The position numbers were made by a program, and so were the translations under genes. From positions 6,497,017 to 6,561,016 of the forward strand of contig JAJEKV010000055.1 of NCBI GenBank assembly GCA_021234155.1: DNA of 64,000 nucleotides, in the 5' to 3' direction. This stretch comes from Isoetes taiwanensis. Taxonomy: Eukaryota; Streptophyta; Lycopodiopsida; Isoetales; Isoetaceae. The notes beneath the pieces were generated by a model that worked only from the letters and a program-made list of their open reading frames with translations, ran no database searches and had not been told where the DNA came from. Of the stretch, positions 38,362 through 51,086 are shown piece after piece. Numbering within the stretch: position 1 is the first letter of the stretch; each line of letters begins with the position of its first letter.

Positions 38362-41300
38362 TGCCCAAAAGACACAATAATCTCGATCTTTAAAAATGGA
38401 TGCAGAGCTACTTCCAAGCATCTGCTGCAGATCAGCCGATGCCTTCTATCATGTCATGAACATCTGTGCAGATCGCCTCTTAGAGAAAGAAGAGCTTGTG
38501 ATATCTTAACCTGCAAAGAATTCATAACTACGGCAGAGCCATTTGCTTGAATAGGTAGGAAAATCAGAATTTGAGAATGGTAAGACCGCGGCTACCCGAC
38601 CGCTTAATTTTTAAGCAAAATCGAGCTAGCCGCCAAAGCATTCATGCTTTAGAAGATTGTGATAAAGCAGCAGTCCGCTTTACTCCTCCTCCCGGCCCCT
38701 CGATCAAGCACATGAACCCCAAATTCACTAATCCAAAATCTTAGGTCAACTGGGCCAAAAATTTTAGGGCAATGTTCAAGACACACACTAAAACATTATA
38801 ATATAGGATCTGAAAAATATCGCATGTGTTGAATTTTGTCCAAAACCTCGTATTGCTTAGAACAAACAAGAACATGAACGATATTTTTCCATCTTCATCT
38901 CACAACACCGAGTGTATGTGCACCATGAGCAAAATGGTAGCGTTTCAAGAAAGGCACATGTGCTAGCAACAAAGTTTTCAACACGCTTAGTCTCGAAAAG
39001 TTATGAGATCCCAAAATTGGGGGTCTAACTCGCTCACAACATCCTTGGATTGAAGCAACCGCACACCATCTTGCTCGTGATTTGAGATATGTTCTATGGT
39101 GCCTTCGGCCCTACACTTTTATATTGAATCTATTTCATGGTATCTTATAAATACTTTATATCATGTGACCTTGCTGACTTGGTTTAACTTTAGCTCATGC
39201 TTTGCCTACGATGGTTCTTGCCTATGCAAATAAGCTTATACTAATTTTCTCAATGCAAACCTTCCCAAATGTTACCGCTGTAGGCGCCCGGGGGTCTAAG
39301 CTCTTCATAGTATTTTGATGTTGTTATTGATTGCTTCCAAAAAGAGTAACTCCATTTGCATGGGTTTTGAGGTAGACTTGCCTCGTTAAATGGTTGCTTA
39401 AAGGGCGATTTGATGGGCGAAATCACTTTTTCCATGTGCAAAATGGCATCCGCCACCAAGTTTGCATTCTTCAAAGTGCCAATCGATTGTATTTTATTTT
39501 ATATCCGCAATAACATGATAGGAATAGTTTTATGTTACAAATGCGATTCCAAATTTGTATTTGTGGTTAGTTGTAACTTGGCATAAAATGCACCGCGTTT
39601 TCTCCATTTGGGCATCCTAAATTCTCGATTACAACAAACAATGAGTATTAGCAATCGCCAAAATCATTATGCTTTAGGCTCCCTCATCTTATTTGTAATG
39701 GATCTCTCGAATTGCAATGACTTTATTTAATGTCTAACTCTTTTATAACCTTCAAGAGTCGAATGATGATCCCAATATCAAGATCATATTCTAGACCCCG
39801 TAATTTTTAACCAAGACCAACATGTAACTTTTACGCACTTAAGAAGCATATAATCTTAATATCGACTTATTTCATAGACCATGAATATGAATACTTGCTC
39901 AGATAGTTAAAACAATTTTAATGGAGGTTTAAAGAGCATGTAATCTCAAAGCCGACTTATTTTTTGAGATCATGAATATGAATACTTGCTCTCTCGCCCC
40001 TAATAAATGTAAATCCAGGTTTAAATAGAACTTAGTGAGTTGGTTTTATGTAGAATAAGAATAAACAACTCTAATTATCCCTTTCAATTGATTCTTTTCG
40101 CATTATTGTGAAGGCCCCTATGGAAGTTGGATGGGTTGCATGAGTCAACTTGGCGCAGATTGTCACGATTTGTCGTATTAACATTTACATCGCATTGGTT
40201 GAACCGGGTTGCACAATAGAAATTGGTCACCGACTAGTTGCATTTATCGCATTGGCTTCACCACCGTGGCATAGACTGCACTGCTGAAGCATGTCCGTGC
40301 AAAATGCAAATGATGTGGTCTATGAAATGTTACCTTTTGGTAGTTATTGATTCTAATCGGTGGAACTACTCAATTTAAAAATGCTACACAATTCACCCAA
40401 TTCAAAATGTTTCCTTGATGCCATTCTCTGCCCTCTCTAATGTTCAATTTTGTGAAGTCCACTATACAAATTTGGAAAAAAAAAAAAAAAACATTTGTGC
40501 TATTCTTTGTTCTTCAAACTCAACAATTGTACATGTGAAAACAAGATATTTCATGCCGCTTTGGCCATGTTGTAGAAGCATCGAATCTCCTCTATCCATG
40601 AATGCATGCCCCTGCATATGTAGGTTACATTATCTATCTATCTGTCTATAATTAATACTTTCTCCTATATTCTCACATGTTTATGATATGTACACACGTT
40701 TACTATTGCTTGGTAGCTTCTAGGACATCCGTTGAACTTTATCTATAACTCTTATCAATCAATCTACAACTTTGATTCCATTGCATATATTCTAGCTTTT
40801 CCAAAACCATCATCCACCATAAACCCAGAAAACAAGATAGTTTAGGCATGCAACATCCAGCACAAATGATTTTGTTGTAGGTGCAATGCATGGACGTGCA
40901 TTTCACATGCGAACACACATGCAAAACATAATCAGGATGTTGCCCACATGTTCTACAACTTTCACATGCCTACAAATGCGAACCGTCCAATATTTCATAG
41001 CAGATTTATTACATTCAAGTTGACTATCCAATAAAGTTAGTCTGATAAAAAAACAACTATTGCTACTATATATAAATCACTGACTAATACACCCCCTAAT
41101 ACTTTCATTCCATCACTCCACTATAGCTACCCACTTCATCACCTACATAGGCAATCCTCCCCTATTCTTTCTACCCATTTCAAGCGCCTTAACTAATGCC
41201 CGGCATTGCCAAGCACACACATTTCTAGTCCAATTTAACTTCAAATGACCTAGCTCAAATATTCATCAAAATTTTATGGTGGCTATATCTTAACTCTCTA

Positions 41301-42318
41301 AATTAATTCAAATGCAGGCATATGCTCATGAAAGTGAGTTCTCACCACTTGATATAGTTCAGAAAACTCATATCCATGGGGTTTTTTGCTAGATGGGACA
41401 GAATGGGTATTGCCATTGGTTTGTAATGTGCACGCCTAAGGATGTCCAATCTACCAAGGAACCACTAAGGAATCATTGCATTGTCAAGCAAAGGTTAGCA
41501 TGTGACGTGTCATCATCACGCAAAGAAGGGTCCATCCCACGTGAAGATCACATGAATGAGATGTGGCAACTCCATCCAATTTTTTGGATTGCACTTAGAA
41601 TCCTCAAATGCATTGAACATGGGAAAGGGCAGAGGTCCACATTGGTCCGAATTGGCGTATAGAAATGGACGGCGCATTGCATGTCTAGTTAGGAGAAGTT
41701 GGAAGATACGATCGTGTTGTCCATACAAAGATTACTTAGGACCGAATTTGCATGTGGCCCATAACATTGTAACTGGACCCTTTAGCACGTGCAGTATATA
41801 CCAACAACAACAAGACGTGTACTCCAACTTGGAGCCTAATAGGAATGGTGAGCACATATAATATATTAACAATCAAATGCAGTTCAAAGTTCAAGTTCCA
41901 AATTCAAAGTTCTAGTATTTGGGTTATAAAGAATTTTGTTTGAGGAGAAAGACTAGGAGATTCACGAGCTTCTTAGGTTCAAGGTTCTTAAGGAGATCTT
42001 GTGAAAAAATTGGGACTTCGAATAGTCTATTTGGATCTTCAAATTTGGACTATGGCGTATTCATTTGCATTGAGATCTACCCATGGACTTCATGAACAGC
42101 AAAGTCTTTCCCGATATAACAGAACAAATTTCCCTTCTTAAAGAGTCTAATTTTTGAGCAGAAAAGTCTTAGAAAACTCTCTCTCATGCTCAGCAGCAAG
42201 CATATCCTTTGCTATTGAGACAGCACAACTTATATCCAGTACGTGAATTATTTTTTGCAGAATAATTTTTGTTAGAGATTAAATTTTAATCTTGGGTGTC
42301 AAAATTTATATTTTGCAG
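38362..42318. other. No recognisable gene; intergenic region upstream of STAY-GREEN
   Basis: AT-rich. Holds a diverged tandem duplication at about 39846-39995 (CATGAATATGAATACTTGCTC in both units) and an A-tract at 40469. Frames at 41393-41861 are unrecognised. The first exon and promoter of STAY-GREEN should lie here, but I could not identify a transit-peptide exon. Confidence 0.4.
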
Positions 42319-43320
42319 AGATCAAGACTGTTTGGACCTTCAATATTCGAAGCATCAAAATTGAGGGTTCTGTTTCTTGGAACAGACCAGGATAAACATC
42401 CTGAGCAACTCTCAAGGATCTACACACTAACACACAGTGACATAACTGCCAAGCTAACACTTACGATTTCAAGGGAAATTAACAAAGCGCAGGTGGGTAT
42501 TGATTAGAAACATTCTTGGTCGGAGATGAATTTCTGGGCAGATCTGAGCCAAATTGTTCTGGTTTTTTGCAGATTATGGGCTGTTATAGCAGGTTATAGA
42601 GAGATGAAGTTCTTGCAGAGTGGAAAAAAGCAAAAGGGCAGATGTCTTTACATGTCCACTGTCACATTAGTGGGGACCATTGGCTGAGGGATGCCATAGC
42701 CAAACTTAGATTCTACATCTTCCAAAAAGAGCTACCAGTGGTAAGTTAAGATAATTTAACCCAGAAAATGACATTGCCGACATATTAGACCTGGTATATG
42801 TTACTAATCGCTGTACTTTGTGGCAGGTTTTGGAAGCTTTCAGGCATGGAGATCGAGCCTTGATCCAAAAACATCCCGGTACAATATTACTTAACAATCT
42901 TATCATATACAGGCAAGAACCCACATATTATTCAACTTCTGACTTCGTTCTTGTTTGTATTCTTTTCTCAGAGCTGGACAGAGCTTTAGTTTGGGTATAT
43001 TTCCATTCAAATCTGAAGGAATATAACAGAGTCGAATGCTGGGGACCTCTTTCTAATGCCGTGAAGGTAAGGGTTAACTTACTTATGGTCTTCTGCAAAA
43101 TTAGCAGCCTCGAATTTGTTTTTTTTTTCTCTTTCTGGAATTAAATGTTTTGTTAGAACAGGGGGTTTCCGATGATATTACAAGGCAAGTAATTGAGGTA
43201 TCGTTGGCAGAGGTTGAAGCAAGTTCATGGCAGAGATGTCCTAGACCATGCCAGTGCTGCAGCCACCGTGATCTGATCCCCCGGCCTTTGATTGAATCCG
43301 ACGTGAATCCTGCAGCATGA
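42319..43320 (+). CDS. SGR: STAY-GREEN / magnesium dechelatase (5 exons seen; one in-frame TAG)
   Basis: SGR removes Mg from chlorophyll a in chloroplasts and starts light-harvesting complex breakdown. Exons with GT...AG borders: 42319-42492 (RSRLFGPSIFEASKLRVLF, YTLTHSDITAKLTL), 42573-42740 (RDEVLAEWKKAKGQMSLHVH), 42827-42878 (VLEAFRHGDRALIQKHP), 42972-43066 (ALVWVYFHSNLKEYNRVECW) and 43162-43320, ending at TGA. Phases join cleanly. The last exon has the cysteine-rich motif CPRPCQCC, which separates SGR from SGR-like proteins, but the usual Phe-Pro after CC reads Ser-His. The N-terminal exon with the transit peptide was not found. At 42597-42599 a TAG stands where the family has Gln (NRLQRDE), so this is either a recent pseudogene, a one-base error, or a C-to-T allele. 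All else looks intact. The gene call is firm; functionality is not. Confidence 0.92.
42597..42599 (+). other. Premature in-frame stop in STAY-GREEN
   Basis: TAG within the 42573-42740 exon, between SRL and RDEV, where homologues have Gln (CAG/CAA). A single C-to-T change would create it. Confidence 0.8.
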
Positions 43321-43480
43321 CAAAGACGTCCTAGGCTCCTGTAAATTACGCACCACATTTTTATTCTTATTCCTTTGTAAAAAGTTTGCATTGTAAAAAT
43401 GTGAATAGAAATTGATGATAAGTTTGTAGTTTGTTGATTGTAAACCATCATTACGCCCCATTGACTTCAAAATAGAGAAA

Positions 43481-45084
43481 CTACCAAAATACCCTTTATG
43501 AGTTTATCTAATTACCAAAATGCCCTTATGAGTTTCAAAATTATCAAAATGCCCCTGGCTCAAAATGTAAATGCAAATGAATACACTGTATAAAATAAAC
43601 CTACAAACAAATTACTAATTTGTATCTTATCTTACACACCAAATTTAATTATCAAAATACCCTACACATCAAACTTTAATTACTAAATTGCCATTACATA
43701 CCAACTTTTTTTTTGAAGAACTATCAATATATTAAAAGAATGGTAATGTTACAAAAAGTGAGGAGGAAGGAGAACAAAGAGACAACATTACACTACATCA
43801 CAAAAATTCCCACCGGCCAAATAACTTCACCATCTTCCCGGGCCAAATGGCAAAACTTACCAACATTACATACCAATTTTAAATTAATAGGGGTCAAAAA
43901 CAAACCAAACAAACCGATAGATAGGCATCTCATTCATCTCAAAGCACAATCTACATCAAATTAATTACCAAATCCAATTATATCATTTGGACCCAAAAAA
44001 TACAATGCTAATAGATGAGTGGTCGATGTATTTTATCACCGGATTAAAACCTGCTCTTTTTAATTACCAAAAGTGATAAGCCTTCTAAGGGGCTTAGACA
44101 AACGGAAGGCATAAAAATCAAGCCCCTAAAACCCCGCGATGGAGAAGTCGAAACAGATGTTTACAACACAAAACATACCGTAGGGATAGCATCACCCAAA
44201 TGGAGGAAGAAGAACATGATAAAACAAAAAATTTATGCACAATACAATAAACAAAGAAGGGGAGGGTGGTTCAAAGAGAATAAGGTACCGCCGACATGAG
44301 ATCTAAGATGCGTAACCACGCAAAAAAGCTCCCTCTAGCGAAGGGGCAATGGGCAAATACCAAGATGCATGAAGATATAATGCCGCCTCTATTCTAGAAT
44401 GCCGATGCCGTGATCGATGCGATTCCTGAATAGGGCTCGCATGAACCAACAAACCCACCAATACCGCAGAAACTTCCTTCCAAACCAGGATCGAGGACCC
44501 AAGGCCAGACAAAGGCTAAAGGCCTGACAAGAAGAAAGAAACGCCAACTTGGCCAAACCAAAGAAGAAGCCCTCCCCGCCTCGAAACAAATCAAAGAGAA
44601 TAAGGTACCGAGAGAAGAGGAAGGCCATGGAGATTTAAGATGCGTAACCACGCCTAAAATAGCGCTCCTAGCCGTAACATTGCATGCAAGACATGCATGC
44701 CGCCCTATTCTAAATGCCGACCCGTCTGATCGATGCGATCTACACCAAATTAATCACCAAAATGCCCTACACACCAAACTTAATTACCAAAATACCCCAG
44801 ATAATTATATTTAATTACCAAAATACCCCTACATACTTATCCTACTCAATCTATACCGAATGTATAAGTTTAAATTCAATAAAGAGATTACGTGTCACAA
44901 TCATCATGAATTGGAGCCCTACAACTGCATGCATTGTATCTCTTCCATTACACCTTCTATAAAGATATTCCTCTCCTCTTGGTAATTTATTTGTATACTT
45001 ATTTGAATCAGGGACATTTTGGTAATTTTGAAACTCATAAGAGCATTTTGGTAATTACATAAGCTCCTAGGGGCATTTTGGTAG
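43481..45084. mobile_element. Foldback-type element with ~76-bp terminal inverted repeats
   Basis: The left end (43481-43557, starting CTACCAAAAT) is repeated inverted at the right (45009-45084, ending ATTTTGGTAG). The arms share ATTACCAAAATGC, CTTATGAGTTTCAAAATTA and further blocks. The arms and inner flanks are built of recurrent ATTACCAAAATGCCC-like units (at least nine). The interior has a direct duplication (44271-44424 and 44591-44739) and no transposase. It is a non-autonomous element, perhaps Mutator-like or foldback. The flanks give only a weak candidate target duplication. It lies about 160 bp past the STAY-GREEN stop codon. Confidence 0.7.
44271..44739 (+). repeat. Direct repeat inside the foldback element
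   Basis: 44271-44424 and 44591-44739 share TCAAAGAGAATAAGGTACCG, TAAGATGCGTAACCACGC and GATCGATGCGAT in order. The copies are diverged between these blocks. Confidence 0.8.
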
Positions 45085-45931
45085 ACTAGTAAACGTGTGC
45101 CCGACATTGTCGCTCTTGTTATGTCTTGGCTTGTATTTTCACTTGGGTTTTAACATCCATATGTGCAAATTCGACAACACCAGAATTCGCTTACAAGGAT
45201 GGATATGATTTGCTTTTGTAATGATTTTTGTTATTGAAATTGTCTCTTGACAATTATTATCAATGTATTAACTTTGCATTTAAAGGATAGATTTTAGTAG
45301 AGAAAATAATGCTTTAAAAGGAATATGGAAAGTAAACTTTTCGCTAAAAATGGACCCCAAAACTTATGCTTAAAAATGTCACTTTAGAAGTAGTTAAGCA
45401 TAACAAGAAATAGATCTGAATATATAAAACATAAATTTTTGTCCTTGTCCATTGGCATTCTTTAGTTCATGGTGACACCAAAGGAATTTGAAGTGTGAGG
45501 GTTTTATCATAGTGTGCTTGGGCGTCGCTTCGAAGGCTAAGTGGCGTTGTTCGTGTTAGAAATGTGAGGATTTTAGCAAAAAATGTTTTTTGCTTCAGTA
45601 TTTGTGCATATGAGGCCAAATTGACTTACTGCACCTAGCAAGAACATTTGAAAAGTAGCTAGTGGAAATCCTTATGTCAAAATTCTGGACAATCCTAACA
45701 TGTAATACAAAATTAGTAGTTCGATAAGCACTAAGTGCATATATTTACATTGCAATCAAAAATAATTTGCCACCTTGATTTCACAAATATAACTACTATT
45801 TGAAGTATATGAGAATGAATGCTCGTTAAACATCTTGATTAGGACAAACAAACATCCTAATGTCGAACTACCTCTTAAAGACCCCCTTCAGCATTTGCGC
45901 CACTGCAAGTTTTGCGAGAGAAGGCCCACTT

Positions 45932-46258
45932 AGAAATTTGGCTCACTCAAATATTTTAACATCATATTGGTCATGGGAGCAAAACAACATTGTCTGCTTG
46001 TATTTATTAAATGCCAAACATTGCTTCATACCAATAGATTATTTTCCGCAACTGAGTCTCGTGATTCAGTGGAAAGGTCAGGGTGTAATTATAGAAATTT
46101 GGCCCACTTTTGGTGCTTATTCAAAAATATTTTAATTTTGATGTTGGTCATGGGAAGCAAAACAACATTGTCTATTTTGTATTTATTATGCCAAACATGG
46201 CTTTATACCAATAGATTGTTTTCTGTCATTGAATCTGGTGATTCAGTTTCAAGGTCAC
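45932..46258 (+). repeat. Tandem duplication of ~165 bp
   Basis: Two units (about 45932-46095 and 46096-46258) share AGAAATTTGGC, TTGGTCATGGGA, AAAACAACATTGTCT, ATACCAATAGATT and GTGATTCAGT in order. Confidence 0.85.
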
Positions 46259-46339
46259 ATAAATTAAATTTCTTCCATTTAGGTGCTTGTTTTCGCCATT
46301 TTGTACCATGGCTATTTTGGCATGCACATATTTTACATT

Positions 46340-46536
46340 GTATCCTTGCATCTTGTTATTTGTATTTACGACAAACATGAACATTAAACCACAATTGACT
46401 TCTTATTGAATCCGTGATTATATCTATATTCTTAACATTCTTTAATATTGTACCATGTCAAAGTTTGAATGCACATAATGGTCTTGCATCTTGTTATGCT
46501 CTCAAACAAAATGAACATTAAACCACAATGACTTCT
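46340..46536 (+). repeat. Diverged direct repeat (~55-65 bp units)
   Basis: CTTGCATCTTGTTAT and ATGAACATTAAACCACAA(t)TGACTTCTT occur in the same order at 46340-46405 and 46483-46536. Confidence 0.75.
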
Positions 46537-46933
46537 TGTCATCTCAAACAACATGTCAAAGGAAGAATGGTCTACATGGTAAAACATAGAAAAATAAATA
46601 AGCATTTGGAAGCCCAAAAAGCTATTGTCCAAGCTAGTAAGATCCTCGGGGGAATTAACAAACCCATTCTTGTCATTGTGGTGTAACCAACTTGTGTGCA
46701 GTTTACATTTTTGAATTATTTGGACTCGAGACTGCACCTTCAACTTTTCATTTCAATAAAATGCAAGAATGTCAGTGTATAGAGCCTTCCATCACTTTGT
46801 TGGTCATTGAGATGCTACAACAGTCCCAATAATAGTCTTCCATACTCACACCAAGTTGCTTTCGTTTCTTGGAATTCTAAAAAGAAAAGAATAACTAAGT
46901 TCCCATAAATTCGTCTACACCTTTTGCAACTGA

Positions 46934-47075
46934 GATATTTTAAGAACATATTTCAAGTAAATTTCTCCCTCCTTGCTATAGCATACAAACAAAGAATTCA
47001 AATTGATATTTTAAGAGCTTATTCCAAGTAAATTTCCCCCTCCTTGCTATAGCGTACAATCAAAGAATTCAAATT
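46934..47075 (+). repeat. 71-bp unit in two tandem copies
   Basis: 46934-47004 and 47005-47075 each begin GATATTTTAAGA and contain CTCCTTGCTATAGC and AAAGAATTCAAATT, with a few substitutions. Confidence 0.9.
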
Positions 47076-48649
47076 GATGTATAACGACAGAGAAGAGTAT
47101 CTTTTGTTTGTCTTGTCTTGCAAAATAAAGACGTCATGCATGATTTTTTCTGCCACGGAAGGTTAGATACCAAAATATGGCTAAGTTGATAGCTATAATA
47201 ATGAGCCAAGGTACATGTAATACCTTCAAACTTGTGGCATCTCCCTTACATTCAATAAACAACAAGTATTACTACATTCTATCGTTTCAATATTGGCACT
47301 GGATCAATTTCAGACTTAGAGTCAATCAAAATTTACTTTTACCTTACAAAAGATGGCACAAAAACCTTGATGGATTGATAATCTATAGACATGAAGCGAG
47401 ATTAAATATTGTGCATCTTTATGAAATAATGTATAAATCTGGATAGACATAGCTTCAATTGGAACATAAAATTTGAAGTTAAACATTTATGGTTATGTTG
47501 TTTTCTTTGTTGCAAAGGTACTTCTCAATCTTTGAAAACATGCATTATCTGGAAGGTAAGACCCAAATATTAATCATAAAATACATGTTATATCAATCTG
47601 AAATATACAAAAATATCCCTATTTTTAGGTGGCTAAGTTATATTACTACATATGGATCTGCAAAACTGCCTTGCATATTCATGTCATTACTTTACATTTA
47701 TGCCACTTTCAATTCTTGCAGTCAACCTTTTAATCCCTTTGGGTATGCAAGGGCTTCAAGCAATTTTAGATGTCAAATAAGATTAACTAAGGCATTTAAA
47801 AATCAGATCAAAATAGCATGTAAAAGCTTCAAAATGGATGTGCAATTGAACGTACTTAATATCCGAGCAAAGATATAGGAAAGGTTGCTCAAATGATCAG
47901 AACAACGGGATAAGGAAGGCGTTAAACCATCATCATAACCTGTAAAGCCTGACCTTAATTTGCACCTTCCGCTGCTGCATCCTAATATTTAAAATCAATG
48001 TGCTTGAAGAATGTGCATCTAAGACACTATGCAGCATCAAACAGTCAAGAATAGCAACTTCAACTCTTGGCTTTGTTTGCAAGGAAAATCATTTGCTTTC
48101 TCTTGAATGTTACCTACATGAATTTCTAAATGCCTCTGTAACAATAAAGGATCCTCCACATTAACCTGCATAGAAAAGCAAGCAATGAAATGGAAGAAAA
48201 GCAAAGAAAGTATCAAAGGCAATACTGGTATTATGCGTGAAAGTGACAATCATAACCAAAGACAATGCGCTGTAGTAGAGGTTGTATATTCAAAGGAAAT
48301 TGTGATTAGTATTGTGCTGGTGGAATGGGAAAGACACTTGGAAAATTATCGAGAAGGGTAGGCAAAGGGTTTAAAATCGCTACTGGAGTACAATTTTTGG
48401 CCAAGCGTAAGTGCTGAAAATCGCAGACGTCGAAGCCCGTCACACCCTTCTCCCTCCTTTTACCTTGTGCGCAAAAATTTAGATCAGTGGAGGATGGATG
48501 AAGGTATGGAGCGCGGATGATTTTCACAATATCAGAGGTCTGTGCAATTCGGGGTGACCCCACGAGGACGAAAACTTGTTGGAAAATAATGTCACGGATT
48601 GAGATTGGAATTCTGTTTGGACAAGGAAGCTAAACAAGAGAAAGATAAA

Positions 48650-51060
48650 ATGGCAATGTGCAAAGGAGCATCTTCAAGAAAAGTTGGAATCACTCTGTCG
48701 AAAAATCTACAAGAATTGTCACAACAAAGAAGTAAGAAAGCAACTTGCCCTTGTTTTTGCATTTGAAAATTGCACTAGATCAAAAGTTAAGCCCGGGGAA
48801 CATGAAGTAAACTGGGTTGCATTTGCCGTGCAATGCAAAGATACCACAACAATAGACAAGTAAGAACAGAGGCACATGTTGAAGCACATGTTAGAAAAAC
48901 TGAAATGACGGCAAAGGCAAAAGTGGCCTGTTCAAGTCATAACAGAGCATGTGATGAAAACATAAGAACCTTAGAGAATGCAGGGCAGGAGAATAAAAAA
49001 GCAATTTTACTTATCACAAAGAATCTAGAAGCAATAGGGAGTGAGTTGAAAGGCAATAAGAAGGCCTCTGAAGACAGAAAATGATGTTGGAAGAGGCAGA
49101 AAATAGTTTAAGACAGGCCAAATAAAACGGGAGGAGTTTAAGCTTAATTCAAACAGCGAGTTGGAGGCAGAAATTAAAGATTTGGAGCAAACTGTCCAGA
49201 TGAAAACTTGGCACAGGAACAAGGTAGAAAAAATCAATGAACCCTACATCTATTAATGAGCAGGTCAAAAGTAAAATCAAACTTGAGGATGAGTTAAAAG
49301 TTCTTGAAGAAGAACAGCCACTTATGCATTTCTGCATAATTGTGAAAGCTAAAAATGGATATTGCTGGAACATTTAACATCTCTACTATTATACGATAAG
49401 TTGTTAGTGCAAGGTTCTTTGTATACATATGCAGCATGTGGTCTGAAATTTACTAAAGTTTATAGGTTGTCACTGAATTGCCAACATAAATATCAAATAG
49501 CTTGTTGTTCATTGTTGAGAGGAGGACAATGTATTTATGGTTGCTCAAGGAAGGTGCCAGACTATGTACTTGAAGAGTTAGGTTTTGGCAAACTTGCTGA
49601 CATTTAAGGTGCTTCAAACAGCATGCCAAAAAAGGATGAGCTAAGTCGTCCTACAGTAGAGGTATCACCCTTCAGGGTTCAAAGGAGGACATTGGTTCCA
49701 TTTGAAGATACCCAACACTTGCAAAATCCTATAGGAGTACAGTCAAATAGACTGATTCAAATGTAATAGCAAAATAGCCAATCATTGATGATAAATTGGA
49801 AGCAACTATCCAAGAAACTAATGTACCAGCACCAAAAAATAGTTCACATGTTGAGGTAACCACATAACCAGTTGTCATACTGGAACACTTAAGGAAGTTG
49901 AGGGAGTAATTCCCTTGGATGAGGGCAACTTGGTGACTTTTTGGTAAAATGATAGGGCAGAAGAACAAAGAGGAGTAAGGGAGAGGAATGCAAAGAAATT
50001 GTTCAAGCTACAAGAAAGAGAACAAGAAGCCAGGTGAAAGATGCAGCAAGCAGTCTCAATAATGACATCACTCCTATCAAAGTGCTTTCTGAAGAAAAAG
50101 CAGACTCAAGCCCTCAGTTTTCAGGTGAGCCGGATGTTCAGCAAGTGACTGATGCCCTTACAAACTCTAGAAAGCCAGTGTGGGATGTGTTGACCAATAC
50201 TAATTAAAACATTGAACATTATTGATTTTCTTTTTTGAATTCATTGTAGGATTACCAGTTGCATTCATTGTTGGATTACCAGTTATTTCTGTTGATACAG
50301 AAAGGTTTCTATATTCAACCTATCTTTCATTTTCATCTTCATCTATTTATTCATGTAGTAATTCCTGTTGTGTAGGTATTCAGGATGTTCCAACGTACTA
50401 AAAACTGATTTGGCCACAAAATATAAACTCATTGTCAAAGATTTAAATAGTGTATTGATAAAAACTTGTGGTGCAAATGAACGCATACGCTTGGAATCAT
50501 GATTGACAATGCAATACACTAGCAGAAAGAAAGTGAGATTCAAACTAGATGCAGTACTATTCCTGCAGACTGTGTTACAAAAGCGTAGTATTGGTATATG
50601 GTCATCAATGCAACTCAGTAACGTGGAAGATGTGCTTCAACTACTATATCCAGATTTGAGGGACAACTTTCTATTTGTTTGGGGACAAGAAAAATGTGTC
50701 AAGGCCAGTATTCTCCACCCTACCAAACCTGATTGTCCAGTCATAATGAAGCAATCTGGGAAAGTAATGGACTCATACCCAAGATTCTAAGGTAAACGTT
50801 TGCTTCTTGATGATTCATTGTATAAGACTATAAGTCTTACCATGGCGGCCCCTGGAACCTTCTCTAGTACCTGCATTCAAAATGGATGTCCGTGATGAAG
50901 TGCTAACAGTCCTAGACCCAAAGATAGAAGAAATACTGCATGCCAAAACTGAGGAAGAATACACACATTTGCAAGCCCTAGTCTATGACAAATAGAAAGA
51001 TTATGAAGTTATGCTTGGAAAGACTTTCTGGAAAACAACAGCTGTGGTGCACCCTAATGA
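48650..51060 (+). pseudogene. Decayed coiled-coil protein gene (unrecognised)
   Basis: Several plus-strand stretches look like real, decayed coding sequence. At 48833-49081 is a Lys/Glu-rich helix (HNRACDENIRTLENAGQENK). After a frame change comes SELEAEIKDLEQTVQMK near 49155-49200, also heptad-like. EVSPFRVQRRTLVPFEDTQ lies near 49660-49715, and at 50015-50207 is a C-terminal-looking segment ending KPVWDVLTNTN and a stop. A further segment at 50503-51060 contains FVWGQEKCVKASILHPTKPD and DEVLTVLDPKIEEILHA. Each lies in a different frame with stops between. The pieces may belong to one gene with introns or to two genes. The Lys/Arg-rich coiled coil would suit a chromosome-structure protein, but I cannot assign a family. 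Confidence 0.45.
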
Positions 51061-51086
51061 ATGAGGGATTGAAGAAGGTTCATGGT

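Larger units (their letters stand above)
45085..48640. other. No recognisable gene; several short tandem duplications
   Basis: AT-rich intergenic DNA. The repeats inside are listed separately. The frames at 45860-46380 only trace the tandem repeat, and 47177-47878 shows AT-rich frames with no family. Confidence 0.45.

Noticed and set aside
43475-45090. CRISPR-like array of short spaced repeats
   Set aside because: The ATTACCAAAATGCCC units are irregularly spaced, diverged and arranged as inverted arms in a plant nuclear context.
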